Assembly: GCF_029168945.1 (NCBI RefSeq)
Contig: NC_083602.1
Coordinates: 67,910,600-67,974,599, forward strand
Reading direction: 5' to 3'
Source of the DNA: Cannabis sativa
Taxonomy: Eukaryota > Streptophyta > Magnoliopsida > Rosales > Cannabaceae
Length of the DNA: 64,000 nt
The notes under the pieces were generated by a model that had not been told where the DNA came from, did not search any database, and was given only the letters and a program-made list of their open reading frames with translations. The translations under genes were made by a program, and so were the position numbers. Positions within the stretch are counted from its first letter, which is position 1; each line of letters opens with the position of its first letter. This document shows positions 1 to 9,730 of the stretch, in pieces.

Positions 1-717
1 TTCAAAACCATATCAGGACATTTTTACAAAAAAAAAAAAAAGCAATCCCAATTCCTGGAGAAAATTTATTAAAACCAAAAACTTATAAATACGATAAACC
101 TAAGTTTTACTCTGATTAAACCCTAAGAAATACCCAAAAAATTAAATCAAAATTACTAAAACCAAATGGAGTAAAAAAAGATGCAATTAATTACAAAATA
201 AGGATCATAACTCAGGAAAAAGAAAAGACTAGAGAAAATGGATGAAATACTTACTGTTCGAAGATGGGTTTTCGCACGACAAAAAACTTTGCAACTGAAG
301 TTGAGATGGGTGACGTGATAAATTCTGTGAATTCCTGAGGTTGAAAAGTATATCCGAAGAAATGCGCAAAAAATATGTCAATGACAAAGAGGGCATGCAA
401 AGCTTAGAGAAACCGGAAATGGTTTTTCGCAGGAAAAACTTGAAGTTTTTGGAAAGCAAAAATGGTGGAATAATGATTTCTGTTCAATTTTATACCTTGA
501 GATTGATCACCGTTAGAGTAAAAGAACAAAGTTTCAACGAATAGAAACAAGAAAGAATTGGAAAAGATGGGAAATAAATACTAATGATGTGTCTCGAAAT
601 CATGAACTGCCAAAATTCAAAAGCATACAATTTTTCAAATTGGGTTAAGACAAATATACCCGTACAATCATTTAAAAAGCATTTTTTATTAAAAAAATAT
701 TTTTAAGGGGTAATTGT
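1..717. other. AT-rich intergenic DNA, possible minus-strand 5' exon
   Basis: No gene is recognised here. On the minus strand a short open frame (459 down to about 258) ends at a good donor (GTAAGT, near 252-257). This could be a first coding exon of a gene running off the left edge of the window, but the peptide has no family I recognise. The rest is A/T-rich spacer. Confidence 0.2.
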
Positions 718-1443
718 TGTTGCTCCAGTTTATTCCCAATATACGTGGCAGTCGTTGTGTGTGACATGTGGCTGACATGGACACGTCACTCGGAGATGAG
801 TTGAAGACTTATCTAAACCACCTTAAGAAATAGTACAATTCGAAGTGCTAGCTCCTGGACATGAGCAAAAGGCCTATCTCCTTCTCCGAGAGCTAAGGTA
901 TGGATGGGCTTCTCTAGGCTAGTAAGGTTGGAGTTGAACAGTCACTTTGCATTTAATACGGCATGGAGAAAATGTTTGGGAACTCCCATAAGAGGACGTG
1001 TAAGACGTCACAAACCCAACTTAGGGCAATTTACGATAATCAAGGGAGCTAGTGACGGCTCTATTATGAAGAATCACATCAATCAGGAAGGGATGAAGGC
1101 TAATCTCACCTAACACCTACGTGGCCTACTACGCAGGTTGTGCATGCCCTATTTTGTACTTTCTGGGAACTTGTGCATGCCCATAGTTACCACTTAAAGA
1201 CAAGTTACTCCTTTTCTTCTTCCCACCAATCGTTATAAATACCCCTCGTAAAAATTAAGAGGGGGAGAAAAAAGAAAAAAAAACACAGAAACATTCTCTG
1301 TAAGAAATACTCTCTCATTATTAACAGAGACTCATGGACTACAGCTCATTAATACTTGAACCACGTAAAAACTACCTACATTAATTATCCCTAAGCTCTC
1401 ATTATTACATTATTCAATTAGTTGCCGAAAATCTCAGTCAACA
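718..1443 (+). mobile_element. Solo LTR (726 bp) with 5-bp target duplication
   Basis: The unit starts TGTTG and ends CAACA, a perfect short inverted end pair, and is flanked by the direct repeat ATTGT at 713-717 and 1444-1448. A TATA box (TATAAATA, 1234-1241) is followed by a purine-rich leader and polypyrimidine stretches, as expected for U3-R-U5 on the plus strand. No internal domain, primer site or second LTR is next to it, so it is a solo LTR left by LTR-LTR recombination. It inserted at the left end of the LTR-like block that follows. Superfamily (gypsy or copia) is not determinable. Confidence 0.85.
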
Positions 1444-1445
1444 AT

Positions 1446-2430
1446 TGTTATACCAAAAATTCGGTTACACTTCAGATAATGACACATGTCAATTAAGTGG
1501 AATATAAACCACCAGATATAATAACGATTATATCATTTAATGTAAAAAGGAATAACTCATTAAATATAGAATTATTAGAGTATATTCATAACTCGCTGAC
1601 TGTATAGTCTTAGGCGAGACAAGGATACACAAATTATTAATTCATGTATTGATGAGACACCATCCTGTCTCAGAAGACGCAGATTCAAGGACAAAATCCA
1701 AAAGAATAAGTGAAGTTATCCGAATCAATCACGAACAATATATAGCGGGCATCCACCTCGCTATACATTAGAGAATATTAACAAGACGAATCTATTGTTA
1801 AACACTTAGTGTATTTTCCACATTATAATAACTAAGTGTATCAACTTGGAAATATGCAGGACATGATTGTCCAATCTGCGATGCCTTATGGTCAAAGAGC
1901 AGTTCTTAAGTTTGCTCAGTACACTGGTGCTCATGCCATTGCTGGAAGGCATATGATCAACCAAGTCAGCATTGATCATCTATAGGCAAAGCGACATAGT
2001 GTTGTCCAAATTAGCATCAACCCTTTGTAAAGATAAGAATGATAAGAAGTTATGCGTTTATCAATTGTTATCCACACGTGGTTAAATGAAACGTGATCAA
2101 TTCCCACGTTTCAGAAAACAGTTATGTATTTCAAATTTAAATGTAAATACCTACCAACCTATATTCCTATAAATAGGAGCAGTATCTACAAAAAATGGGG
2201 ACAGAAAAACTTTGAGAAAAAAGATTACTAATTGTATATTGTATCAAATACTCAGAAATATTTGAAATAAGATAGACTCGTGGAGTATGCAAATTTAACT
2301 GCAAAACCACGTAAAATACCTAATGTTATTATTATAATTATTATACTTTATTAATCTTCATATATATATATCTGTGTTATATTTATTACACAAAAGGCTC
2401 ATTATTGGTTAACAAAAATTTGTGTTAACA
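1446..2430 (+). mobile_element. Second LTR-like block carrying a captured host gene fragment
   Basis: The block opens TGTTA and closes TAACA. It has a plant TATA box (TATAAATAGG, 2168-2177) followed by an R/U5-like region containing 'gactcgtggagtatgc', a layout typical of plant LTR ends. I could not find a direct target duplication: the flanks are GTAAT (read across the upstream solo LTR) and ATTAC, which are reverse complements, not direct repeats. Its limits and class are therefore tentative. Positions 1857-1952 hold an exonic piece of a ribosomal protein gene. Confidence 0.45.
1857..1952 (+). pseudogene. RPSA: Captured fragment of 40S ribosomal protein SA (uS2) gene
   Basis: In frame from 1857, 32 codons read as the conserved core of plant cytosolic ribosomal protein SA/uS2, including the stretches [20 protein letters not shown] and the following RH. 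Relative to the family as I know it, an Ile is Met and an Arg is Met. The similarity stops abruptly after AGRH: the Pro-Gly-Thr-Phe that should follow is missing, although a short NQ-like remnant remains. Upstream, similarity starts around the Gln-Asp pair. There is no start codon, promoter of its own or splice structure, so this is a transduced gene fragment inside an LTR-like block, not a functional gene. Confidence 0.85.
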
Positions 2431-3361
2431 ATTACTAATTGGATTAGATCGATTTTTTTGATTCGATATTCAATTACACACCTAAAATTTAATATTAACA
2501 TAAAAATCTGAAGAAAAATACATAAAAAAATTAAATATCACCCTTTATTAAAGTTCAATACTCCACAAACATACTATCGTTACAATGTAATGCAACGAAA
2601 AATTTCAAATAATTAAAATAACAATATTTCTAAGTAATAAAATAGAACAAAACATCATGGAAATAAATACACAAAATAACCAAGTGTTATGAATTCAACA
2701 AAAAAATCAATAAAAATTAATTGGATTGGATTGGATGTTGCCTACCCCTAGTTGTGATATCAAAGCCACAAATAATATAAAAATTCAAAAAATAATTTAT
2801 ATTCAAAAGAATAAAGATCACAAATAATTTAATTAATATCAATTCTACTCTTGGAGAGAAATCAATAATAATCAATATATTTGATATAATAGAATCAAAA
2901 TTGAGTATTTTGTGATATTCTTTTCTTTTTAAAAAAATATTATATGTAGTGATGCATACATGAGTCTTAGATGTGTGTAAGTTTATTTGATAATATTTTT
3001 TTCAATGGCGGCCAAATTTGATTATATGGTTGAGAGATTAGACTCATTTATAAAAACTTTAGAAAGCCTTCAAATACAAAGTATTCGCAATGAGCAATTA
3101 CTAAAGTTGTTATTGCAACGAACATAAATGAAAAAAATTAAAAGTAGATGCGAATGATGTTGAAGCAAATTAAGAAATCTCAAGAAGATAAATCGAATAT
3201 CAAAAAGTTAAATTTATACACACCAAATAAATGTAGTTTTAAAAATTTCAAATTCATTAAATCTTTGAAGAGCTGCGAGAAAAGCTTTTTGGAATTTATC
3301 TTTACCAAATGTGAAGATCTTGGGTAAACTTTATTCTTTTTGTTTATTTTTATTTTAATAT
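2431..3361. other. AT-rich DNA with one unassigned small ORF
   Basis: Mostly A/T-rich DNA without a recognised gene. A 40-codon plus-strand frame (3005-3127) starts MAAKFDYMVERLDSFIKTLE and has heptad-like spacing. It could be the N-terminus of a decayed gag or coiled-coil protein, but it stops at once and nothing downstream continues it. I do not assign a function. Confidence 0.3.
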
Positions 3362-3366
3362 GTATT

Positions 3367-3494
3367 TTTTAGAATTTAGGATAATATGAATGAGATTTCA
3401 TCTCCAAACCAATTGACAATGAGAGGAGTAGCGCATTCATCTTATACATGATAATTTATTTTCACACATTAGCAACGTGGGACTAACTCTAATA
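3367..3494 (-). repeat. TRIM LTR copy 1 (3' LTR on minus strand)
   Basis: 128-bp LTR. Its TG start has mutated to TT (3367-3368). Purine-rich tract lies just beyond 3494 on the minus strand. Confidence 0.8.
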
Positions 3495-3826
3495 CACCTT
3501 CCTCACGTTTGGGCTTGGAAAGTGTGGGTATAACGAACGACATTTAAGAGACCACAGAGTCGAACATGACATTTGAGAGAATCCCACAAGGCCAAATATC
3601 GAGAAATTTGTGAGTGTACATGTCAATAAATTTGTGGATTTTTGAAAGAGGTCAAAGACCCAATATTAGAAACTGGCACACATTGGCCGAAAAGTCTCAA
3701 ATGGAAGGGAGACAGCAAAAGTATCTTTTTGGGCTGGCAGCACTTTGGCTCACAACAGATCACAAACGATTTTTTTGGACCGGTGGCATTTGGGCTCACA
3801 ACGGATCACAAGTGGCTTTGATACCA

Positions 3827-3954
3827 TGTTAGAATTTGGGATAAGGTGAATGAAGTTCCATCTCAAAACTAATTGGCAATGGGAAGACTAGCCCATTCAT
3901 CTTATACATGACAATTTATATCCACACATAAGTAATGTGGGATTAACTTTAATA
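3827..3954 (-). repeat. TRIM LTR copy 2 (shared middle LTR)
   Basis: Starts TGTTAGAATTTGGGATAAG, as does copy 3. Preceded on the plus strand by the complement of a primer site with one mismatch. Confidence 0.85.
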
Positions 3955-4239
3955 CACCCTTACGTTTTGGCCTGAAAAGTGTGGGTATAACAAACGACAT
4001 TTAAGAGGCCACAAGGCCGAAAATGACATTTGAAATAATCCCACAAGGCCAAATATCGAGAAATTTGTGGGTGTACATGTTAGAAAATTTGTGGATTTTG
4101 AAACAGGTCAAAGACCTCAACACTGAAACTGGCAACATTGGGCGAAAGGTCCCAAATGGAGGATAAAGGGGAGACATCGGAAGTATCTTTTAGGATGGCA
4201 CTTTGGGCTCACAATGAATCACAAGTGGCTCTGATACCA

Positions 4240-4367
4240 TGTTAGAATTTGGGATAAGATGAATGAGGTTTCATCTCAAAATCAATCGGTAATGGAAGGA
4301 GTAGCCCATTGATCTTATATATGACAATTTATTTCTACATATTAGCAATGTGAGACCAACTCTAATA
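4240..4367 (-). repeat. TRIM LTR copy 3 (5' LTR on minus strand)
   Basis: 128-bp LTR adjoining the perfect Met-initiator primer site at 4228-4239; outer end abuts the target duplication GTATT. Confidence 0.85.
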
Positions 4368-4372
4368 GTATT

Positions 4373-4857
4373 TGTTGTTATTGTTATTACCACAATTGAA
4401 TTTGAGTTTATATGTATTTCATAGAGAGGAAATATTTAGTAGATCATCACATATTTTTAAAACATTTGGATATGTGGTTCCCAGTTTTGAGAATAAAGCT
4501 TGAAACTATAATTTTAGAAACTGTTTCCAGTATATAAATCAAATAGTCGTTTAAAATAATGAATACAAAACAAAGATTATATAGATTAAATGTGTCCACC
4601 ATAGTAATATTTTAATGGGTTTTGCCACAAGAAATTTATAATTTTTTTTAGTAATCAATATAGATAATAGGGAAATTATAGATGAGTTTATGTGAGTACA
4701 TGGATTAAAATATTTTAACATGTGGAATAACACATCACATGATATTGTAGTGTCTATTAGTAATATTTTACAAAATTTTAATCAAAAATTTAAACAATTA
4801 TTCTAATAAATTAATTTTAATTCCTTTTTTCTTTTTGAATAAAAATCATAAGATTTA
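4373..4857. other. AT-rich spacer, nothing recognised
   Basis: A/T-rich sequence. Open frames here are short and low in complexity, with no domain or repeat structure I recognise. Confidence 0.5.
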
Positions 4858-5285
4858 TTAATTAATAAATTCGTTCAAAACAATAGAACGCACTTCAGAG
4901 GAACAGTCCTCCAATTGAAGCACACGACCTGTAGAGAAACAAGAGTCTATTGCCAAGCAATGAGCCAACTTATTTGCAGAGCATTTTACAAAACACAAAT
5001 CAATAAAGGATAAAGCCAAAAGCGAATTTCGAACATCTTGAACAATAAGACCAAACTGTGAAGGCATAAAAATACCGCTCTGAATCGCTTGGACACACAC
5101 TAAGTTATCCTGTTTCCAACATGACTCTATCTCACGAATGAGTTGCAATCCAACTCAATGCTTCTTTAATGTCTATTATCTCAGCAATTTCGGGTTGAAC
5201 ACATCCAATCTTCCCCTTCTTGAATGCTTCTACCATAGCACCATAATGATTCTGAGCTACACAACCAATGCCAAAAGACAAGACT
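4858..5285 (-). pseudogene. RNase H-like domain relic (LINE-type)
   Basis: Two minus-strand frames joined by one frameshift near 5150 form most of a plant retroelement-type RNase H (RVT_3-like). The upstream part has the 'G-A-M-V-E-A-F' strand and a helix around PEIAEIIDIKEALSWI with the conserved Glu. The downstream 96-residue frame has VQAIQSG, then the SANKLAHCLA motif near the C-terminus. An in-frame stop follows WIATHS, and the third catalytic Asp (ESDC in intact members) reads ESCW. No reverse transcriptase is attached, so this is a truncated dead 3' end of a LINE or a derived RNase H pseudogene. Confidence 0.7.
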
Positions 5286-5410
5286 CGACCCAGAAAAACT
5301 AAAAGGAAAAGACTAAAAAATCATGTCAAAAGACAAGACTAATGAGAAAAACTAAAAGAAAAAAACTAAAGAACCATGTCAAAAGACAAGACTAATGGGA
5401 AAAACTAAAT
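5273..5410. repeat. Minisatellite, about 54-bp unit, 2.5 copies
   Basis: The word AAAAGACAAGACT recurs at 5273, 5328 and 5381, each followed by a similar A-rich unit with 'gaaaaactaaa'. It overlaps the upstream edge of the RNase H relic. Confidence 0.75.
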
Positions 5411-6183
5411 TAGTTTCACATAAAGACGATCATAGCATTAAAATTAAACATTTTAATTCCTTTTCTTTGTTCTTTATTTTTTAGTCTTTTTTTTAAATAA
5501 TTATTTTTTCTTAAATATATTTTTGCTGTGCAGTGATACATTAAATTATGCAATATATTTGTACTGCATGTACTAAATTTTAATATTGTAGTTTTTTATA
5601 CTTTGAAATATTAATTATAAATTTAATTTTAATTATATAGGTGTGGCTTAGATTTGAGGAGACTATTTTATCTGATGAAAATCAATGTTATTTGTTATCT
5701 TTGTATCCTCAACTGATGTTTTCTTTTCTAGTGGATATTTTTTTTGGTGTGGATTGAATTGAGTTGAGTAATTTGTACTAACACTCCTAATATTATTATC
5801 ATTATTACTATTTTCCCATCATACCATAGATGGAAACAAAATCATAACACAACGAGTATTAGAAGGAATTTCACCAAAAAAAAAAAGCAATAGAAAGAAA
5901 AACCGATATATACAGAGATTTCGATCGAACAAAAGTAGTACATAATAAACCAACCCTACACTCCGATATAGGTACAGCAAACAGCCCATATCTCACATCG
6001 TCATCATATATATATTATATATATATATATAACAAACTACACAGCCTCCTCATCCAAAACACAGAGACAAACACAGCACAGCTATACCTATTTATAGTAG
6101 TTAAGTGACATTCTCAGTCGTTTGATTTGGAACTGCAAAACATGATCTTGTGATGATCATATCATCATCATCATCATTATATT
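5411..6183. other. Intergenic DNA and 3' UTR of the DRM1/ARP gene
   Basis: The right part (roughly 5,850-6,183) should be the 3' UTR of the minus-strand gene that ends at 6184. It contains (ATC)n and (AT)n microsatellites near 6,155-6,180 and 6,005-6,033. I see no second gene; the polyadenylation site cannot be fixed by eye. Confidence 0.4.
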
Positions 6184-7466
6184 TCACACGTCGTAAGGAG
6201 GAGGAGGGCTGCTTCTGGGTCCAACTTCGCCTGTTTTCTCGTACGCATCCGATGCTGACTTTCTTCGAAACCTAAACGACTCTCTGCCTCCTAACAAAAC
6301 ATTCAATGAGTTCCACCATTTCTTAGCAAATCCACAATATACATAATCATTTCTTTTGTTTATACATCCAAACTCGCCATGTATAAATATTGAAATATTA
6401 AAACAAAAATATTTAGATGAACAAACTTAGACAAGGGTATTTCTTCAGTAATATTCATCACAATTCACAACTACACACTCGTGAATAGTTCAACTCAAAA
6501 TCAGAATTTGTGTCGAGATAATTAATGGGATTTATCTTATATATAGCCAGTGGCTTATAATATAGATATATATATACGTACAACCAACCCAATTAAAACA
6601 AAATTTGATTTTTCAGACCATAAATTATGAGCACTTTCAGTGTTAATGTGGCCCCTATTGTATACCAATCTATTCCATATCCCACCAAATGGTCATAATC
6701 ATAAATATATTAATTGTCATGCATATAGTGTTAGTGTATTACGTTAAAAGGGTAAAAACGTCATTTCAGTAAGAGTGTAATTATTATATGCATCCTCCTA
6801 ACACTACACCATTATCCACTAAATAGTAGACAGCATCACAAAATGACAAAACTACCCTTCCTGGATGTTCAAAGAGACTGATTACACAGATAATGCATTC
6901 CCCTAAATAATGGAGAGAACAAGTCTTCCAAGTAAATAGAACAGGGGCAATTGGGTCATTTCATTAAACTTACCAGAAAACGGCGACACTGGAGGAGTTG
7001 ATCCAGCTGGCGAAACCGGAGGCGAACCGCTCAGGCTCGCTGGTGGTCTTACTATCATAATACTCCGCGTAACTCTCGTCGGCTGATCCTCACCGTATGA
7101 TCTTACGTTTCCACCGTCAGATCCTAATCAGATTAAAAAACACCAATTATTAATCTAACACAATTCCCCTCGTACTTGAAATATAGTTTCCATTTAAGTT
7201 AAAATTAAATATGCAAATATAAAGAGATGACAGTAGATCCAAGCCGGCCGATCATTTTTAATATTATTGTTAGTAGTAGTAATAGTAGCAGTAGAGTATT
7301 ATTATTTATTAAGATCTTTGTTCTAATAATAAGCCACCAACTGGGCCGTACCCTTGCCCGAATTAGACCGGAAACTGAAGGTGGAATGCTTTCGAAGCTT
7401 TGCTAGACCGTTCTCCGGACGAGGTCCGGCAACGGTGTCATCCCAAAGCTGGTCGAGTAGGTCCAT
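6184..7466 (-). CDS. DRM1: Dormancy-associated/auxin-repressed protein (DRM1/ARP family), 3 exons
   Basis: Minus-strand gene of three exons: 7466-7352 (115 nt), 7123-6974 (150 nt) and 6290-6184 (107 nt). Introns of 228 and 683 nt have GT-AG borders and both are phase 1. The product is 123 aa, the usual length for this small plant-specific family. Exon 1 encodes MDLLDQLWDDTVAGPRPENG and the KLRKHSTFSFR motif. Exon 2 has RVTRSIMIVRPP and a Ser-Pro repeat (PPVSPAGSTPPVSPF). Exon 3 has SFRFRRKSASDAYEK and ends PPPPYDV. These motifs run along the whole family. The protein is predicted to be disordered, with no signal peptide or membrane segment. Family members rise in dormancy, sugar starvation and stress and fall with auxin; the molecular function is unknown. 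The frame is intact, so this is a probable live gene. Confidence 0.95.
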
Positions 7467-7592
7467 ATGGGTAAAGTAAGTTTTTAAGAAGAGACTGAGA
7501 GATCGAAAAAGCGGCTAATATCCCGAAAGAGATCTCGAGCTCTGTGTAGAGTGATACCCAGAATTGAGGAGAGAGATACAAAGAGTAGCAGA

Positions 7593-7818
7593 GATATTTA
7601 ATGGGGAATTTTGAGAGGTTAGGGGCGTTAAAGGTCGAGCAAGTTTTGGGATCTGGAATGGTCGTGAGCCGTTAGATGAATCCAAGGGCTGTGTAAGGAC
7701 GTGGCAAGTGGATCGATTAGCACGTAATTAGGATAAGAGCGATATGACAGGTGGGCCCCGACGGCTGGTTGAAAGGGCAAAGGGTTTTCGGTGACACGTG
7801 GCAGATGTCAGTCACGTG
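7593..7818 (-). promoter_or_regulatory. DRM1/ARP promoter with G-box/ABRE elements
   Basis: Upstream of the start codon at 7466 on the minus strand there is a TATA-like TTAAATATC (about 7593-7602). Farther up are an ABRE-like GACGTGGC on the plus strand (7698-7705) and two palindromic G-boxes CACGTG (7795-7800 and 7813-7818), the first inside ACACGTGGC. Clustered G-boxes/ABREs bind bZIP and PIF-type factors and fit the stress, ABA and dark responsiveness known for this family. Actual use is inference. Confidence 0.6.
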
Positions 7819-8464
7819 AGGGGTCATGGTTGTGGATAAATATACAAGAATGCCCTTGACTTTTGTGAAGAGGATAAAGAAAAGGACTTGAGGTTTGAGA
7901 TATTTACGAAATGTGCCAAATCCAAATTTTGGATGGTGTCCGATTCATCGGAAGCTGTTCCAAAATCTCGCAGTGGACTCAATCTCCGTACAAATGTTGC
8001 CATCCGTCCGGACCGCAGAAGGCACAACGGCCTTATCGACTGTCGTCCTTCCCATACAATTGTTAGTTTTTTAGAATATGTAATTTTTTTTTTGTGACTT
8101 ATCTTTTTGGATATGTATTGCGTATATGAGACACCATTAAATAAAAATCAGTTATATATTCACTATATAATCGGTTAGAGATCGGACGAAACTGGCATAA
8201 TTTTACACGATTTAGATATTTTTTTTAGGTTTTTAAACGCAAGAGAAAGACTACAAACAGAGATACCGTTATAACGTCAGAAAGGAGAATTTAAACTCTC
8301 TAAATTAAATCCTTATCTACTTGTAATGTATCTTTTATGGGCATTCCCATCATCACTTCTCAAAATATTTTAAAGAAAAATATTTAAAAACTTTTGATAA
8401 GAATTCTTGAATTAATGTAACTAGTTTAGATAGTGTTGATATGTCCTTCCCTTTACGTGGGATC
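7819..8464. other. Intergenic DNA upstream of DRM1/ARP
   Basis: No gene, repeat or motif recognised. Overlapping short frames on both strands between 7824 and 8097 share no known domain. Confidence 0.45.
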
Positions 8465-9243
8465 TTAAACTAAATGTAAACAGTCAGACTTTATATATGT
8501 GATTAGAAGGTTGATTGTCGAACACCACCTAAGAGCCTCGACGAGAGCTTGTGCCTCAACATACAGAGGAGAGGAGGCTCCAGTTTTAGGGATCGATAAA
8601 CCTGCAACGATTTGACCTCTCCAATTCCTAACTACAACTCCTAATCCAGTAGGAAATTTTTTTGTATCAAGGGTTGCATCTGTGTTTAATTTGAAATCTC
8701 TTTCCTTCAACTGTTGAGCAATCGACGGGCTTCCTTCTTAATGGGGGCTCGAGATCGAACCTGAGTTGTTGTCCCCTTCCACAGTATTCCCCGATCTGAA
8801 GGATTGACCTTCGTGGTAATCATGCAACAAACCTTTGACAAAAGCTTCCACAGATAATATTTTTTTTTGTTAAAAAGAGCATTATTCTTCCGTGACCAAA
8901 TCCGTCATACCAAACTGATAAAAATAACAAAATCTTCTTTACTAAGTTGGTCAAAGCCTCTTCAAAGAAATTCCTTAATATCACATTTTTAATTACTATT
9001 GTAAAAATGGTTAAAAGAAGAGTTTCTCTACACATATTTAGCTCTAGAGCAATCTAAAAGGGCATGGGATACAATCTCCACTTTATTCATACAAGATGAA
9101 CGATTAGGGCTGCTAAGCATATTTTTGTTAAAGAGGTTCAAGGCACACGATAAGACATGATTGAAGGCTTTCCAAATGAAGTATTTTATATGGGGGGATC
9201 TTGGTGTTCCAAACAGTTTTCCACCAGAGATTGAAACAATCAT
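8465..9243 (-). pseudogene. LINE 3' relic: zf-RVT zinc-binding plus RNase H domains
   Basis: Read on the minus strand, 9243-9028 encodes a zf-RVT-like domain: PHIKYFIWKAFNHVL, then the Cys residues of SSCMNKVEIVSHALLDC. It shifts frame into a linker (9035-8820) with LFLSVWYDGFGHGR, and then into an RNase H-like domain (8710-8465). That domain has the catalytic-type motifs NTDATLD, VEAQALVEAL and KSDC. Order and spacing match the C-terminal end of plant L1-type LINEs. Frameshifts and missing reverse transcriptase make it dead. Its upstream part was presumably displaced by the LTR insertion at 9277. Confidence 0.75.
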
Positions 9244-9276
9244 GTGTTGATGAAAAGGAGAAAGTGAGTTAGCTAG

Positions 9277-9730
9277 TGTTGGGTTTTGTGCCTTAAATAA
9301 AATTCATTTCAATATAATCAGATTTACTAGTTAATAAAGCTCAAAAATCGCATTCTATGTTGCATGGTTCACATGATTTATTTCATGATTATGTTTAATG
9401 TATAAATTCTATTAAGTGCAGAACATATATAAATATGTATATATTTTTTCATGATTATAGTGACGTCATCACAGTGGAATATAATCATGATTATATGTTC
9501 AAAAGTTTAATTTCAATGATTTGTCAGTTCACTGGATTTAGACTGACATGATAATCAGCGATAAGGTATACTTACACCTTGGATAAGTGTTATGTCCTTT
9601 CCAGGGCATTGGCAAAGTTTACCAGTATCGGATGTATGGAGTATACATAGGAAGGGACCGATATTGATCTTGGATAAGATGTCATAAACTTACCGTTATA
9701 TCTTTCTAAGTCAATATCAATAGTTGATCT
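9277..9730 (+). mobile_element. LTR 'T', segment 1 (split by nested insertions)
   Basis: Starts TGTTGGGTTTTGTGCC. It matches, with clear divergence and in the opposite orientation, the high-coordinate half of the five L-family LTRs in this window (for example the reverse complement of the end of 9731-11628). It stops at 9730 where the GATCT target duplication begins the first nested insertion. Its continuation is at 34153-34445 and 62941-64000. The three pieces sum to about 1.8 kb, near the 1.89-kb length of its relatives. Confidence 0.85.

Larger units (their letters stand above)
3367..4367 (-). mobile_element. TRIM retrotransposon, three LTRs in tandem
   Basis: Three copies of a 128-bp LTR (3367-3494, 3827-3954, 4240-4367) alternate with two short internal regions. 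Read on the minus strand, the LTR at 4240 is followed directly by a perfect initiator-Met-tRNA primer site TGGTATCAGAGC (4228-4239); the middle LTR has a one-mismatch version (3815-3826). A purine-rich tract (GAGGAAGG on minus) precedes the last LTR. The whole array is flanked by GTATT (3362-3366 and 4368-4372). The short LTR, PBS, PPT and absence of coding capacity define a TRIM. The LTR-int-LTR-int-LTR layout points to unequal recombination after insertion, because only the outer ends carry a target duplication. Confidence 0.85.

Noticed and set aside
3614..3832. A 72-codon plus-strand frame.
   Set aside because: It runs antisense through the TRIM internal region and into an LTR; no support as a gene.
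7824..8097. Overlapping frames on both strands upstream of DRM1/ARP.
   Set aside because: They are complementary shadows of each other with no recognised domain or splice context.
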